Assembly: GCA_046726315.1 (NCBI GenBank)
Contig: JBKPAG010000017.1
Location: 62,001-126,000 of the forward strand
From: JACVRX01 sp046726315
GTDB taxonomy: Bacteria; Actinomycetota; Actinomycetes; Jiangellales; Jiangellaceae
Length of the DNA stretch: 64,000 bases
Direction: 5' to 3'
In this document: piece after piece, positions 53,511 to 64,000 of the stretch
How positions within the stretch are numbered: the first letter of the stretch is position 1
How the letters are laid out: each line of letters begins with the position of its first letter
Notes under the pieces: generated by a model
Seen by the model: only the letters and a program-made list of their open reading frames with translations
Database searches by the model: none
What the model was told of the DNA's origin: nothing
Program-made: the position numbers and the translations under genes

Positions 53511-53580
53511 GGCAGGTATATCGGAGGAACGCTTTACCTGTCTCACGGTCGACTCACTGCGGCGGCAAACAGGCGGCGAT

Positions 53581-53610
53581 TTGGCCGGGCGGGCGTGCGC
53601 CGCGTACCCT
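53581..53610 (+). promoter_or_regulatory. Candidate rplJ promoter
   Basis: TTGGCC, 18 bases, TACCCT. It would leave a leader of about 175 bases before rplJ, as expected for L10 control. Confidence 0.45.
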
Positions 53611-53792
53611 TGCTCCCGCCAAAGACCGCCGGTCTCGTGATCCTTGATCGCGACGAAGGCCCCGCAAATGCGGGCGGCCCGCGCAGGCGCGACGACTACC
53701 GCGGTGCTGCCGCGGCCAGCGCCCCGTGCCCGCGCCGGGGCGTTTTGCATTGACCGGACAGGGCCGGCGAACAATCGGAGCAAGGGAGTGCC
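53611..53792 (+). ncRNA. L10 leader region of rplJL with attenuator-like hairpin
   Basis: The untranslated leader of rplJ. It has the structured block common to actinobacterial rplJ leaders (cgcgacgaaggcccc and ccgcaaatgcgggc) and a hairpin at 53720-53742 (stem cgcccc/ggggcg, 11-base loop) followed by TTTT. The L10-L12 complex binds such leaders and represses its own synthesis. The fold is inferred, not computed. Confidence 0.55.
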
Positions 53793-54353
53793 ATGGCAAG
53801 GTCCGACAAGTCGGCCGCCGTCGCCGAGCTCGCCGAGGAGCTTCGCGGTTCGACCGCCGTCGTGCTGACGGAGTACCGCGGCCTGTCCGTCCGGCAGCTG
53901 ACGGAGCTCCGCCGGACGCTCGGTGGTAGCGCGTCGTACGCCGTGGTGAAGAACACTCTCACCAAGATCGCGGCCAAGGAGGCGGGCATCGAGGGGATCG
54001 ACGAGCACCTGGTCGGTCCGTCGGCGATCGCTTTCGTCAAGGGCGACCCGGTGGATGCCGCGAAGGGGCTGCGGGACTTCGCCAGGCTGCACCCGGTCCT
54101 GGTGATCAAGGTCGGCGTGCTGGAGGGCAAACTGCTCTCGGCAGACGAGATTCGCCGGCTGGCCGACCTCGAGTCGCGCGAGGTTCTGCTCGCGAAGATG
54201 GCCGGTGCCATGAAGGCGTCGCTGATGAACGCCGTGTTGCTTTTCAATGCCCCGCTGTCCACGACCGCCCGCCTGGTCGAGGCACTTCGTCAGAAGGTCG
54301 AGGCCGAAGTGGCTCCGACGAGCCAGCCCGACAACGTCCAGCCCGTGGGCTGA
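53793..54353 (+). CDS. rplJ: 50S ribosomal protein L10
   Basis: 186 residues. It begins MARSDKSAAVAELAEELRGS, continues with VVLTEYRGLSVRQLTELRR and SYAVVKNTLTKIA, and ends in an Ala/Val-rich helix that binds L12 dimers. L10 anchors the stalk and regulates the operon through the leader. rplL follows after 46 bases. Confidence 0.97.
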   Translation: MARSDKSAAVAELAEELRGSTAVVLTEYRGLSVRQLTELRRTLGGSASYAVVKNTLTKIAAKEAGIEGIDEHLVGPSAIAFVKGDPVDAAKGLRDFARLHPVLVIKVGVLEGKLLSADEIRRLADLESREVLLAKMAGAMKASLMNAVLLFNAPLSTTARLVEALRQKVEAEVAPTSQPDNVQPVG

Positions 54354-54399
54354 GGGCCGACCGAACGTCCAACCAATTGTCAGGAAAGGAACCGCCACC

Positions 54400-54792
54400 A
54401 TGGCGAAGCTCAGCACCGACGATCTCCTCGACGCATTCAAGGAGATGTCACTCATCGAGCTCTCCGAGTTCGTGAAGAAGTTCGAAGTGACCTTCGACGT
54501 CACCGCCGCCGCGCCGGTGACCGTCGCCGCAGCGGCGCCGGCCGGAGCCGGTGCGGCACCCGCCGAGGAGGCCGTCGAGCAGGATGAGTTCGACGTCGTA
54601 CTCGAGGCTGCTGGTGACAAGAAGATCCAGGTCATCAAGGAGGTTCGGGCCCTGACCAGCCTGGGGCTCAAGGAGGCCAAGGATCTCGTCGACGGCGCTC
54701 CCAAGCCGGTCCTGGAGAAAGTCAACAAGGAGGCTGCGGACAAGGCCCGCGAGCAGCTCGAAGGCGCCGGCGCCACCGTCACCGTCAGGTGA
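54400..54792 (+). CDS. rplL: 50S ribosomal protein L7/L12
   Basis: 130 residues. N-terminal dimer domain (DDLLDAFKEMSLIELSEFVK), an Ala-rich hinge near 45-58, and the factor-binding domain with EFDVVLEAAGDKKIQVIKE and GLKEAKDLVDGAPK. AGGAAAGGA precedes ATG 54400. An imperfect hairpin (caggaag paired with cttcct, 54819-54849) follows and may end the transcript. Confidence 0.97.
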   Translation: MAKLSTDDLLDAFKEMSLIELSEFVKKFEVTFDVTAAAPVTVAAAAPAGAGAAPAEEAVEQDEFDVVLEAAGDKKIQVIKEVRALTSLGLKEAKDLVDGAPKPVLEKVNKEAADKAREQLEGAGATVTVR

Positions 54793-54872
54793 TCTTGGCG
54801 AAAGCTGCGTAAGCGGGTCAGGAAGGCGATCTCGGCGAGTCCGCTTCCTATCCTGCCGCTCGCCCCGATGAT

Positions 54873-55035
54873 GATCAGGTGACGATCGGACCCGTTTGCG
54901 TCGCGCTGATTCACCTGATCGTCGGGCGTCCAACTCTTGAGACGCGATCAGGTGCACCCAAGAACCGCCCGCATGGCCATGGGTCACCTGATCGTCAACC
55001 CGGCGGCGATCAGGTGCAACATCGACGATCAGGTG
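54873..55035. repeat. Six copies of GATCAGGTG in alternating orientation
   Basis: Forward copies start at 54873, 54946, 55008 and 55027; reverse copies at 54912 and 54985. Two forward/reverse pairs are each separated by exactly 30 bases and could form 10-bp stems. The rest of the gap 54793-55183 shows no ORF or RNA gene I can support. Confidence 0.8.
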
Positions 55036-55183
55036 CACAAAACGGGCCGGGACCGGGTGTTTCCCTGCCGGGACGCTTGACTCGAGCGGCCCGCGAGGGG
55101 ATGCTTCAAACAGGCCAGAGCGCGTCACAATCTGGCCACAGTACGGAGACGGGACGGAACGTCTGCGGATGACGAACCGCCAC

Positions 55184-55213
55184 TCGACAGCAGTGAGCCT
55201 GATTGGCTAGACT
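55184..55213 (+). promoter_or_regulatory. Candidate rpoB promoter
   Basis: TCGACA, 18 bases, TAGACT at 55208-55213, about 86 bases before the rpoB start. It would uncouple rpoBC from rplJL. Confidence 0.5.
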
Positions 55214-55299
55214 GCTTATTTGCGCTGCCCTCAACCCGTCGTGCCCGCATAGGTGAGGTCTGCGCTCTACTCCGACCGTGAGCCTCGGAAGGACCACTC

Positions 55300-58767
<3,468 letters not shown>

Positions 58768-58769
58768 CT

Positions 58770-58800
58770 TGCGAAGAATCCGCGAAGCGCATTCTTCGCA
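58770..58800 (+). terminator. Hairpin in the rpoB-rpoC gap
   Basis: Ten-bp perfect stem tgcgaagaat / attcttcgca with an 11-base loop, two bases after the rpoB stop. As rpoC must be transcribed with rpoB, processing or stabilisation is more likely than full termination. A second GC-rich dyad (gccggccgaaggc) follows at about 58812. Confidence 0.5.
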
Positions 58801-58894
58801 GGGGATAAGGGAGCCGGCCGAAGGCCGTCCTAGTCCTCACCCCGACCAAAGGAATCTCTGAGCTGTGAAACGTAGAGAAGGCAGGTAGCACGTA

Positions 58895-61800
58895 GTGCTT
58901 GACGTCAACTTCTTCGACGAGTTGCGCATCGGCCTGGCAACTGCGGACGACATCCGTCAGTGGTCGCACGGTGAGGTCAAGAAGCCGGAGACGATCAACT
59001 ACCGCACCCTCAAGCCGGAGAAGGACGGGCTCTTCTGCGAGAAGATCTTCGGCCCGACCCGCGACTGGGAGTGCTACTGCGGCAAATACAAGCGGGTCCG
59101 GTTCAAGGGCATCATCTGCGAGCGCTGCGGCGTAGAGGTTACGCGCGCCAAGGTGCGTCGGGAGCGTATGGGCCACATCGAACTCGCGGCACCGGTCACC
59201 CACATCTGGTACTTCAAGGGCGTGCCGTCCCGGCTCGGCTACCTGCTCGACCTTGCCCCGAAGGACCTCGAGAAGGTCATCTACTTCGCGGCCTACATGA
59301 TCACCTGGGTCGACGAAGAGGCACGCCACCGCGACCTCGCGTCGCTCGAGGGCCAGATCGACGTCGAGCGGAAGGACATCGAGAAGCGTCGCGACAGCGA
59401 CGTCGAGGACCGTGCCAAGAAGCTGGAGGCCGACCTGGCCGAGCTGGAGGCCGAGGGTGCCAAGGGTGACGTGCGGCGGAAGGTCAGGGAGTCGGCCGAC
59501 CGGGAGATGAGCCAGATCCGTAAGCGGGCCGACGCCGAGATCGATCGCCTCAATGCGGTCTGGGATCGGTTCCGCACGCTGAAGGTTCAAGACCTCGAGG
59601 GCGACGAGATGCTCTACCGGGACATGCGCGACCGGTTCGGGCTCTATTTCCACGGGGGCATGGGCGCGCAGGCGATCAAGGAGCGGCTGGAGAGCTTCGA
59701 TCTCGAGGGCGAGGCGTTGAGCCTACGTGAGATCATCCGGACCGGTAAGGGACAGAAGAAGACCCGCGCTCTGAAGCGGCTCAAGGTGGTCTCCGCCTTC
59801 CTGACCACCAGAAACGACGCCCGTGGCATGGTGCTTGACGCCGTCCCGGTCATCCCGCCGGATCTGCGTCCAATGGTGCAGCTCGATGGTGGCCGGTTCG
59901 CGACGAGTGACCTCAACGACTTGTACCGGCGGGTCATCAACCGCAACAACAGGCTCAAGCGGCTACTCGACCTGGGCGCGCCCGAGATCATCGTGAACAA
60001 CGAGAAGCGGATGCTGCAGGAGTCCGTCGACGCGTTGTTCGACAACGGTCGGCGCGGCCGTCCTGTCACCGGGCCCGGCAACCGTCCGCTGAAGTCGATC
60101 TCGGACATGCTCAAGGGCAAGCAGGGCCGGTTCCGGCAGAACCTGCTGGGCAAGCGGGTGGACTACTCGGGCCGGTCGGTCATCGTCGTCGGGCCGCAGC
60201 TCAAGCTGCACCAGTGCGGCCTGCCCAAGGGCATGGCGATCGAGCTGTTCAAGCCCTTTGTCATGAAGCGGCTGGTTGACCTCAACCACGCGCAGAACAT
60301 CAAGAGCGCAAAGCGCATGGTCGAGCGGGCCCGGCCAGTCGTATGGGACGTCCTCGAAGAGGTCATCGCCGAACACCCAGTGCTGCTGAACCGGGCGCCG
60401 ACGCTGCACCGGCTGGGTATCCAGGCCTTCGAACCACAACTGATCGAGGGCAAGGCGATCCAGATCCACCCGCTGGTGTGCACGGCCTTCAACGCCGACT
60501 TCGACGGTGACCAGATGGCCGTGCATCTGCCGCTTTCAGCGGAAGCGCAGGCCGAGGCACGGGTGCTGATGCTGTCCAGCAACAACATCCTCAAGCCGGC
60601 CGACGGCAGGCCGGTGACGATGCCGACTCAGGACATGGTGCTTGGCATCTACTTCCTCACCAGCTTGCGCGAGGGCGAGCCCGGCGAGGGTCGCGCGTTC
60701 TCGTCTCCGGCGGAGGCAATCCGCGCCTTCGACGCCGGCGAGTTGTCCATGCAAGCCGAAGTGACGCTGCGGCAGACCGGCATCGTCCCGCCGCCGGGAT
60801 GGAAGGCACCGGAGGGCTGGCAGCCGGGTCAGCCGGTAACCCTCGTCACCACGCTGGGGCGGGCGTTGTTCAACGAGGCGCTTCCCGAGGACTACGCGTT
60901 CGTCAACGAAGAGGTCGACAAGAAGCGCCTGGGTGCGATCGTCAACGACCTGGCGGAGCGCTATCAGAAGATCCAGGTCGCAGCGACCCTCGACGCGCTC
61001 AAGGAGGCCGGCTTCTACTGGGCCACCCGATCCGGGGTCACGGTATCCGTCGAGGACATCGCGACGCCTGCAGAGAAGCAGCAGATCCTCGAGGAGTACG
61101 AGGCAAAGGCGGAGAAGGTCGAGCGCAACTTCGAACGTGGCGTGATCTCCAGCGGCGAGCGTCGCGAGGAGCTCATCGACATCTGGACCGACGCGACCAA
61201 CAAGGTCGACGACGCGATCCGGGATGCCTATGCCCGCGAGAACACCATCCACATGATGGTCCACTCGGGTGCGCGCGGTAACTGGATGCAGATTCGGCAG
61301 CTCTCGGGCATGCGTGGCCTGGTGGCGAATCCGAAGGGCGAAACGATCCCGCGGCCGATCAAGGCCAGCTTCCGTGAAGGGCTGTCCGTGCTGGAGTTCT
61401 TCATCTCCACCCACGGCGCCCGCAAGGGTCTGGCCGACACCGCCCTACGGACCGCCGAGTCCGGATACCTGACCCGCCGGCTCGTCGACGTCTCGCAGGA
61501 CGTGATCATCCGCGAGACCGACTGTGGGACCGAACGGGGCCTGCTGCTGCCCATCGCGGCCCGCCACGGCGATGGCACACTCGTTGTGGCGGAGGACGTC
61601 GAAACCAGCGTCTACGCGCGCTCTCTCGCCGAGGACATCACGGCAGCTGACGGCACGACGGTAGCGACCGCCGGAACCGATCTCGGCGATGTCGAGATTC
61701 GTCGGCTGCTCGAGGCCGGCATCGAGAAAGTGCGGGTGCGGAGTGTGCTCACCTGTGACAGCAAGTCCGGCGTATGCGCGATGTGCTACGGCCGGTCGCT

Positions 61801-62806
61801 CGCGAGCGGGAAGCTCGTCGACGTCGGTGAGGCCGTCGGGATCGTGGCGGCTCAATCCATCGGCGAGCCCGGCACCCAGCTGACGATGCGGACCTTCCAC
61901 ACCGGAGGTGTGGCGGGCGACGACATCACCCACGGTCTGCCCCGCGTCCAGGAGGCTTTCGAGGCGCGCATCCCGAAGGGAAAGGCGCCGATTGCTGAGG
62001 CTGCCGGCCGGGTCCGGATCGAGGAAGACAGCAAGGGCCCCAAGATCGTCGTGGTCCCGGATGACGGGGCGGAGGAGCAGGCGTTCACGATCTCGCGTCG
62101 GGTGCTCGACTGGACCAACCGCCGCAGCCCGGGCATCGCCCAATGGCGGGCGCAGGACGGCGACCACGTCGAGGTCGGGGAACTGCTGCACGCCGGAACG
62201 GCCGACCCGCACGATGTGCTCCGGGTGTTGGGCCAGCGTGGCGTCCAGGTGTTCCTTACCGATCAGGTGCAGGAGGTGTACCAGTCGCAGGGCGTGTCGA
62301 TCCACGACAAGCACATCGAGATCATCGTGCGGCAGATGCTGCGTCGGATCACCGTGCTGGAAAGCGGCGACACCGACCTGCTGCCCGGCGAGCTGGTCGA
62401 GCGTGCTCGCTTCGAGGACGAGAACCGCAGGGTCGTGTCCGAGGGCGGCCAGCCGGCCGCAGGGCGGCCGCAGCTGATGGGTATTACCAAAGCGTCGCTG
62501 GCAACGGACTCCTGGCTGTCCGCGGCGTCGTTCCAGGAGACGACGCGGGTGTTGACGGAGGCGGCGATCAACGCCAAGTCCGACCCACTGATCGGACTGA
62601 AGGAGAACGTCATCCTCGGCAAGCTCATCCCGGCAGGCAGCGGGTTGTCCCAGTACCGCAACCTGCGGGTCGAGCCGACCGAGGAGGCCAAGGCGGCCAT
62701 GTACTCGATGGTCGATTATGGCGCCGACTACTCCGATTACGAGTTCGGCCAAGGCTCCGGCGAAGCCGTCCGCCTCGAGGAGTACGACTTCGGCTCCTAC
62801 AGCTGA
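58895..62806 (+). CDS. rpoC: DNA-directed RNA polymerase subunit beta'
   Basis: 1303 residues. N-terminal zinc ribbon CYCGKYKRVRFKGIICERCG is split by the usual spacing; the catalytic magnesium aspartates are Asp535, Asp537 and Asp539 in NADFDGDQM; bridge and trigger regions follow, and the second zinc site is CDSKSGVCAMCYG. GTG 58895 begins LDVNFFDELRIGLATADDI, the actinomycete start. No inteins or inserts are seen. Confidence 0.97.
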   Translation: MLDVNFFDELRIGLATADDIRQWSHGEVKKPETINYRTLKPEKDGLFCEKIFGPTRDWECYCGKYKRVRFKGIICERCGVEVTRAKVRRERMGHIELAAPVTHIWYFKGVPSRLGYLLDLAPKDLEKVIYFAAYMITWVDEEARHRDLASLEGQIDVERKDIEKRRDSDVEDRAKKLEADLAELEAEGAKGDVRRKVRESADREMSQIRKRADAEIDRLNAVWDRFRTLKVQDLEGDEMLYRDMRDRFGLYFHGGMGAQAIKERLESFDLEGEALSLREIIRTGKGQKKTRALKRLKVVSAFLTTRNDARGMVLDAVPVIPPDLRPMVQLDGGRFATSDLNDLYRRVINRNNRLKRLLDLGAPEIIVNNEKRMLQESVDALFDNGRRGRPVTGPGNRPLKSISDMLKGKQGRFRQNLLGKRVDYSGRSVIVVGPQLKLHQCGLPKGMAIELFKPFVMKRLVDLNHAQNIKSAKRMVERARPVVWDVLEEVIAEHPVLLNRAPTLHRLGIQAFEPQLIEGKAIQIHPLVCTAFNADFDGDQMAVHLPLSAEAQAEARVLMLSSNNILKPADGRPVTMPTQDMVLGIYFLTSLREGEPGEGRAFSSPAEAIRAFDAGELSMQAEVTLRQTGIVPPPGWKAPEGWQPGQPVTLVTTLGRALFNEALPEDYAFVNEEVDKKRLGAIVNDLAERYQKIQVAATLDALKEAGFYWATRSGVTVSVEDIATPAEKQQILEEYEAKAEKVERNFERGVISSGERREELIDIWTDATNKVDDAIRDAYARENTIHMMVHSGARGNWMQIRQLSGMRGLVANPKGETIPRPIKASFREGLSVLEFFISTHGARKGLADTALRTAESGYLTRRLVDVSQDVIIRETDCGTERGLLLPIAARHGDGTLVVAEDVETSVYARSLAEDITAADGTTVATAGTDLGDVEIRRLLEAGIEKVRVRSVLTCDSKSGVCAMCYGRSLASGKLVDVGEAVGIVAAQSIGEPGTQLTMRTFHTGGVAGDDITHGLPRVQEAFEARIPKGKAPIAEAAGRVRIEEDSKGPKIVVVPDDGAEEQAFTISRRVLDWTNRRSPGIAQWRAQDGDHVEVGELLHAGTADPHDVLRVLGQRGVQVFLTDQVQEVYQSQGVSIHDKHIEIIVRQMLRRITVLESGDTDLLPGELVERARFEDENRRVVSEGGQPAAGRPQLMGITKASLATDSWLSAASFQETTRVLTEAAINAKSDPLIGLKENVILGKLIPAGSGLSQYRNLRVEPTEEAKAAMYSMVDYGADYSDYEFGQGSGEAVRLEEYDFGSYS

Positions 62807-62823
62807 CGTAGCCTTCCCACGAG

Positions 62824-63009
62824 TTGTCAGGTCGCTGACCTGCGCCGAAAGCCGTGCACACGACGTGTCGGCGAATCTGACAAGTCGGGCTGAGTTGTCA
62901 GGCCGGACAGGTCGCATACCTGCGCGCACACGCAGTGGACGAGCCTGACAGCGCTCACCAGTCGCCCGGGACGGCGGCTCTGACAAGTCGAGCTGTTGGC
63001 CCTTGTCAG
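62824..63009. repeat. Inverted TTGTCAG/CTGACAA array after rpoC
   Basis: TTGTCAG occurs at 62824, 62895 and 63003, and CTGACA(A) at 62877, 62945 and 62980, forming three inverted pairs. The first two units, each beginning gagttgtcagg and containing acctgcgc, look like a diverged 70-base tandem duplication. The gap 62807-63119 shows no ORF I can support. Confidence 0.75.
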
Positions 63010-63119
63010 CGCCGCGTTGCGCTGCGGCCCAGGTCAGCGCGCATGGGGCCGGACAACGTGTCGGCTGCGGTGGGCCGTGAGGTCGCGGCAGGCCGTGTTC
63101 ACGGGCTCGCCGTACCGCT

Positions 63120-63149
63120 TTGACCCGCGACTGGCCGAGCGGGTAACCT
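63120..63149 (+). promoter_or_regulatory. Promoter of the rpsL-rpsG operon
   Basis: TTGACC, 18 bases, TAACCT: the best housekeeping-type promoter in the window. It would give a leader of about 210 bases before rpsL, GC-rich and without an ORF I can support. Confidence 0.65.
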
Positions 63150-63366
63150 CAATCTTTGTGCCTGGAGTCCTCCGGGCCGTCCGGCGCGCCCGCGCGTGCA
63201 CGCCGGAGCACCACCGACCACGCCGACCGGTTCGCCGGCGGTGCCGGGCGGGCCGGGCCGACACGCCCGACCGCGGGGGTCGTCGGAACGCCACCGACCA
63301 CCCAGCATCCGGTGCCCGCCGGTTCCAGCCGACACCCCTCACACGCACCCGAGCAACGGAGACGTA

Positions 63367-63741
63367 GTGCCCACGATCCAGCAGCTGGTCCGCAAGGGCC
63401 GCGAGGAGAAGACCACCCGGAACAAGACCGCGGCGCTCAAGGGCAGCCCGCAGCGTCGCGGAGTGTGCACACGCGTCTATACAACGACTCCGAAGAAACC
63501 CAACTCGGCGCTGCGCAAGGTCGCTCGCGTGCGCCTCACCAGCCAGATGGAGGTCACGGCGTACATCCCCGGTGTCGGACACAACCTGCAGGAGCACTCC
63601 ATGGTGCTCATTCGCGGCGGACGTGTGCGGGACCTGCCGGGAGTTCGTTACAAGATCATCCGTGGTTCGCTGGACACCCAGGGCGTCAAGGGCCGAAAGC
63701 AGGCTCGCAGCCGGTACGGGGCGAAGAAGGAGAAGAGCTGA
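63367..63741 (+). CDS. rpsL: 30S ribosomal protein S12 with natural Arg88
   Basis: 124 residues, decoding-centre protein. PTIQQLVRKGREEK at the start, TTPKKPNSALRK with Lys43 wild type, and GGRVRDLPGVRYK, in which residue 88 is Arg (codon cgg) where most bacteria have Lys. Lys88Arg is a known streptomycin-resistance change in mycobacteria. GTG 63367 follows a weak ggagac site. Its TGA shares one base with the ATG of rpsG. Confidence 0.97.
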   Translation: MPTIQQLVRKGREEKTTRNKTAALKGSPQRRGVCTRVYTTTPKKPNSALRKVARVRLTSQMEVTAYIPGVGHNLQEHSMVLIRGGRVRDLPGVRYKIIRGSLDTQGVKGRKQARSRYGAKKEKS

Positions 63742-64000
63742 TGCCGCGCAAGGGCCCTGCGGCCAAGCGGCCGATCGTGATCGACCCGGTCTACAACTCC
63801 CCGCTGGTGACCCAGCTGGTGAACAAAGTGCTGCGCGATGGCAAGAAGTCCGTCGCCGAGTCGATCGTCCACGGTGCCCTGGAAGGTTGCCGGGAGAAGA
63901 CGGGCACTGACCCGGTCGTGACGCTGAAGCGGGCGCTCGACAACGTCCGGCCGACGCTCGAGGTCAAGAGTCGACGCGTCGGCGGCGCGACCTACCAGGT
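63741..64000 (+). CDS. rpsG: 30S ribosomal protein S7 (cut by window edge)
   Basis: 86 codons are visible. MPRKGPAAKRP, DPVYNSPLVTQLVNKVL and DGKKSVAESIVHGAL are the S7 N-terminus; VKSRRVGGATYQV at the edge is the rRNA-binding hairpin. S7 starts assembly of the small-subunit head. ATG 63741 shares its A with the rpsL stop. Confidence 0.96.
   Translation, partial: MPRKGPAAKRPIVIDPVYNSPLVTQLVNKVLRDGKKSVAESIVHGALEGCREKTGTDPVVTLKRALDNVRPTLEVKSRRVGGATYQ

Noticed and set aside
54873..55035. CRISPR-like array between rplL and rpoB
   Set aside because: The unit is only nine bases, orientation alternates, spacing varies from 19 to 39 bases and no cas genes are present.
62261..62269. A further GATCAGGTG copy inside rpoC
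   Set aside because: It encodes conserved residues (DQV) of beta' and needs no other explanation.

Overview
The window is GC-rich, densely coded bacterial DNA with many GTG starts and 4-base start/stop overlaps. Its gene order is that of Actinomycetota: menaquinone genes, a full nuoA-N operon, a polyprenyl diphosphate synthase, korAB, a second shortened nuo locus and htpX, then rpmG, had genes, murB, add, an aminotransferase, tRNA-Trp, secE-nusG-rplKA, rplJL, rpoBC and rpsL-rpsG. This resembles the order in streptomycetes and their relatives. No 16S rRNA is present and I do not assign a genus.

Layout. (1) 1-6430: the start of menF (reverse strand, cut by the window edge), a large secreted M14 zinc carboxypeptidase with a decayed copy of its C-terminal domain behind it, menG, and a geranylgeranyl-reductase-family flavoprotein. 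(2) 6536-22199: the 14-gene nuoA-N operon for NADH:menaquinone oxidoreductase. (3) 22232-26167: a long-chain polyprenyl diphosphate synthase, probably for the menaquinone tail, facing korB and korA (2-oxoacid:ferredoxin oxidoreductase). (4) 26436-35716: a second nuo locus, A2 B2 C2 H2 I2 J2 K2 L2 M2 N2, with no nuoD, E, F or G and one small membrane-protein gene inside it; htpX follows. (5) 36688-40279, reverse strand: yajQ, a receiver/thioredoxin-reductase-like fusion and a membrane class III nucleotide cyclase, closely packed. (6) 40359-44091: tRNA-Tyr, whose 3' end is repeated 3.65 kb downstream. Between the copies lie an integrase pseudogene and an ECF41 sigma factor module (sigma factor, membrane protein, NAD-binding epimerase-like protein) with a perfect CRP-type site. 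(7) 44203-50862: a frameshifted small gene, a DUF2784 membrane protein, tRNA-Thr, tRNA-Met, rpmG, two hydratase-like genes, an MFS transporter, murB, adenosine deaminase and an aminotransferase. (8) 51011-64000: tRNA-Trp and the transcription/translation block up to the beginning of rpsG.

How the parts may work together. menF, menG, the reductase and the polyprenyl synthase supply menaquinone, which both Nuo complexes would reduce. The second Nuo lacks the NADH-oxidising module and stands divergent to korAB, which makes reduced ferredoxin; a ferredoxin-fed, proton-pumping complex is an attractive inference, but its NuoD would have to come from elsewhere. The cyclase and the CRP-type site suggest a cAMP circuit acting on the ECF41 module.

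The least expected signals are the shortened nuo locus beside korAB, loss of all four N7 ligand positions in NuoG, tiny coupling ORFs ending in Ala-Thr-Arg before nuoD and nuoL, a naturally Arg88 ribosomal protein S12, the decayed tRNA-Tyr element, and several families of inverted repeats confined to gaps between housekeeping genes.
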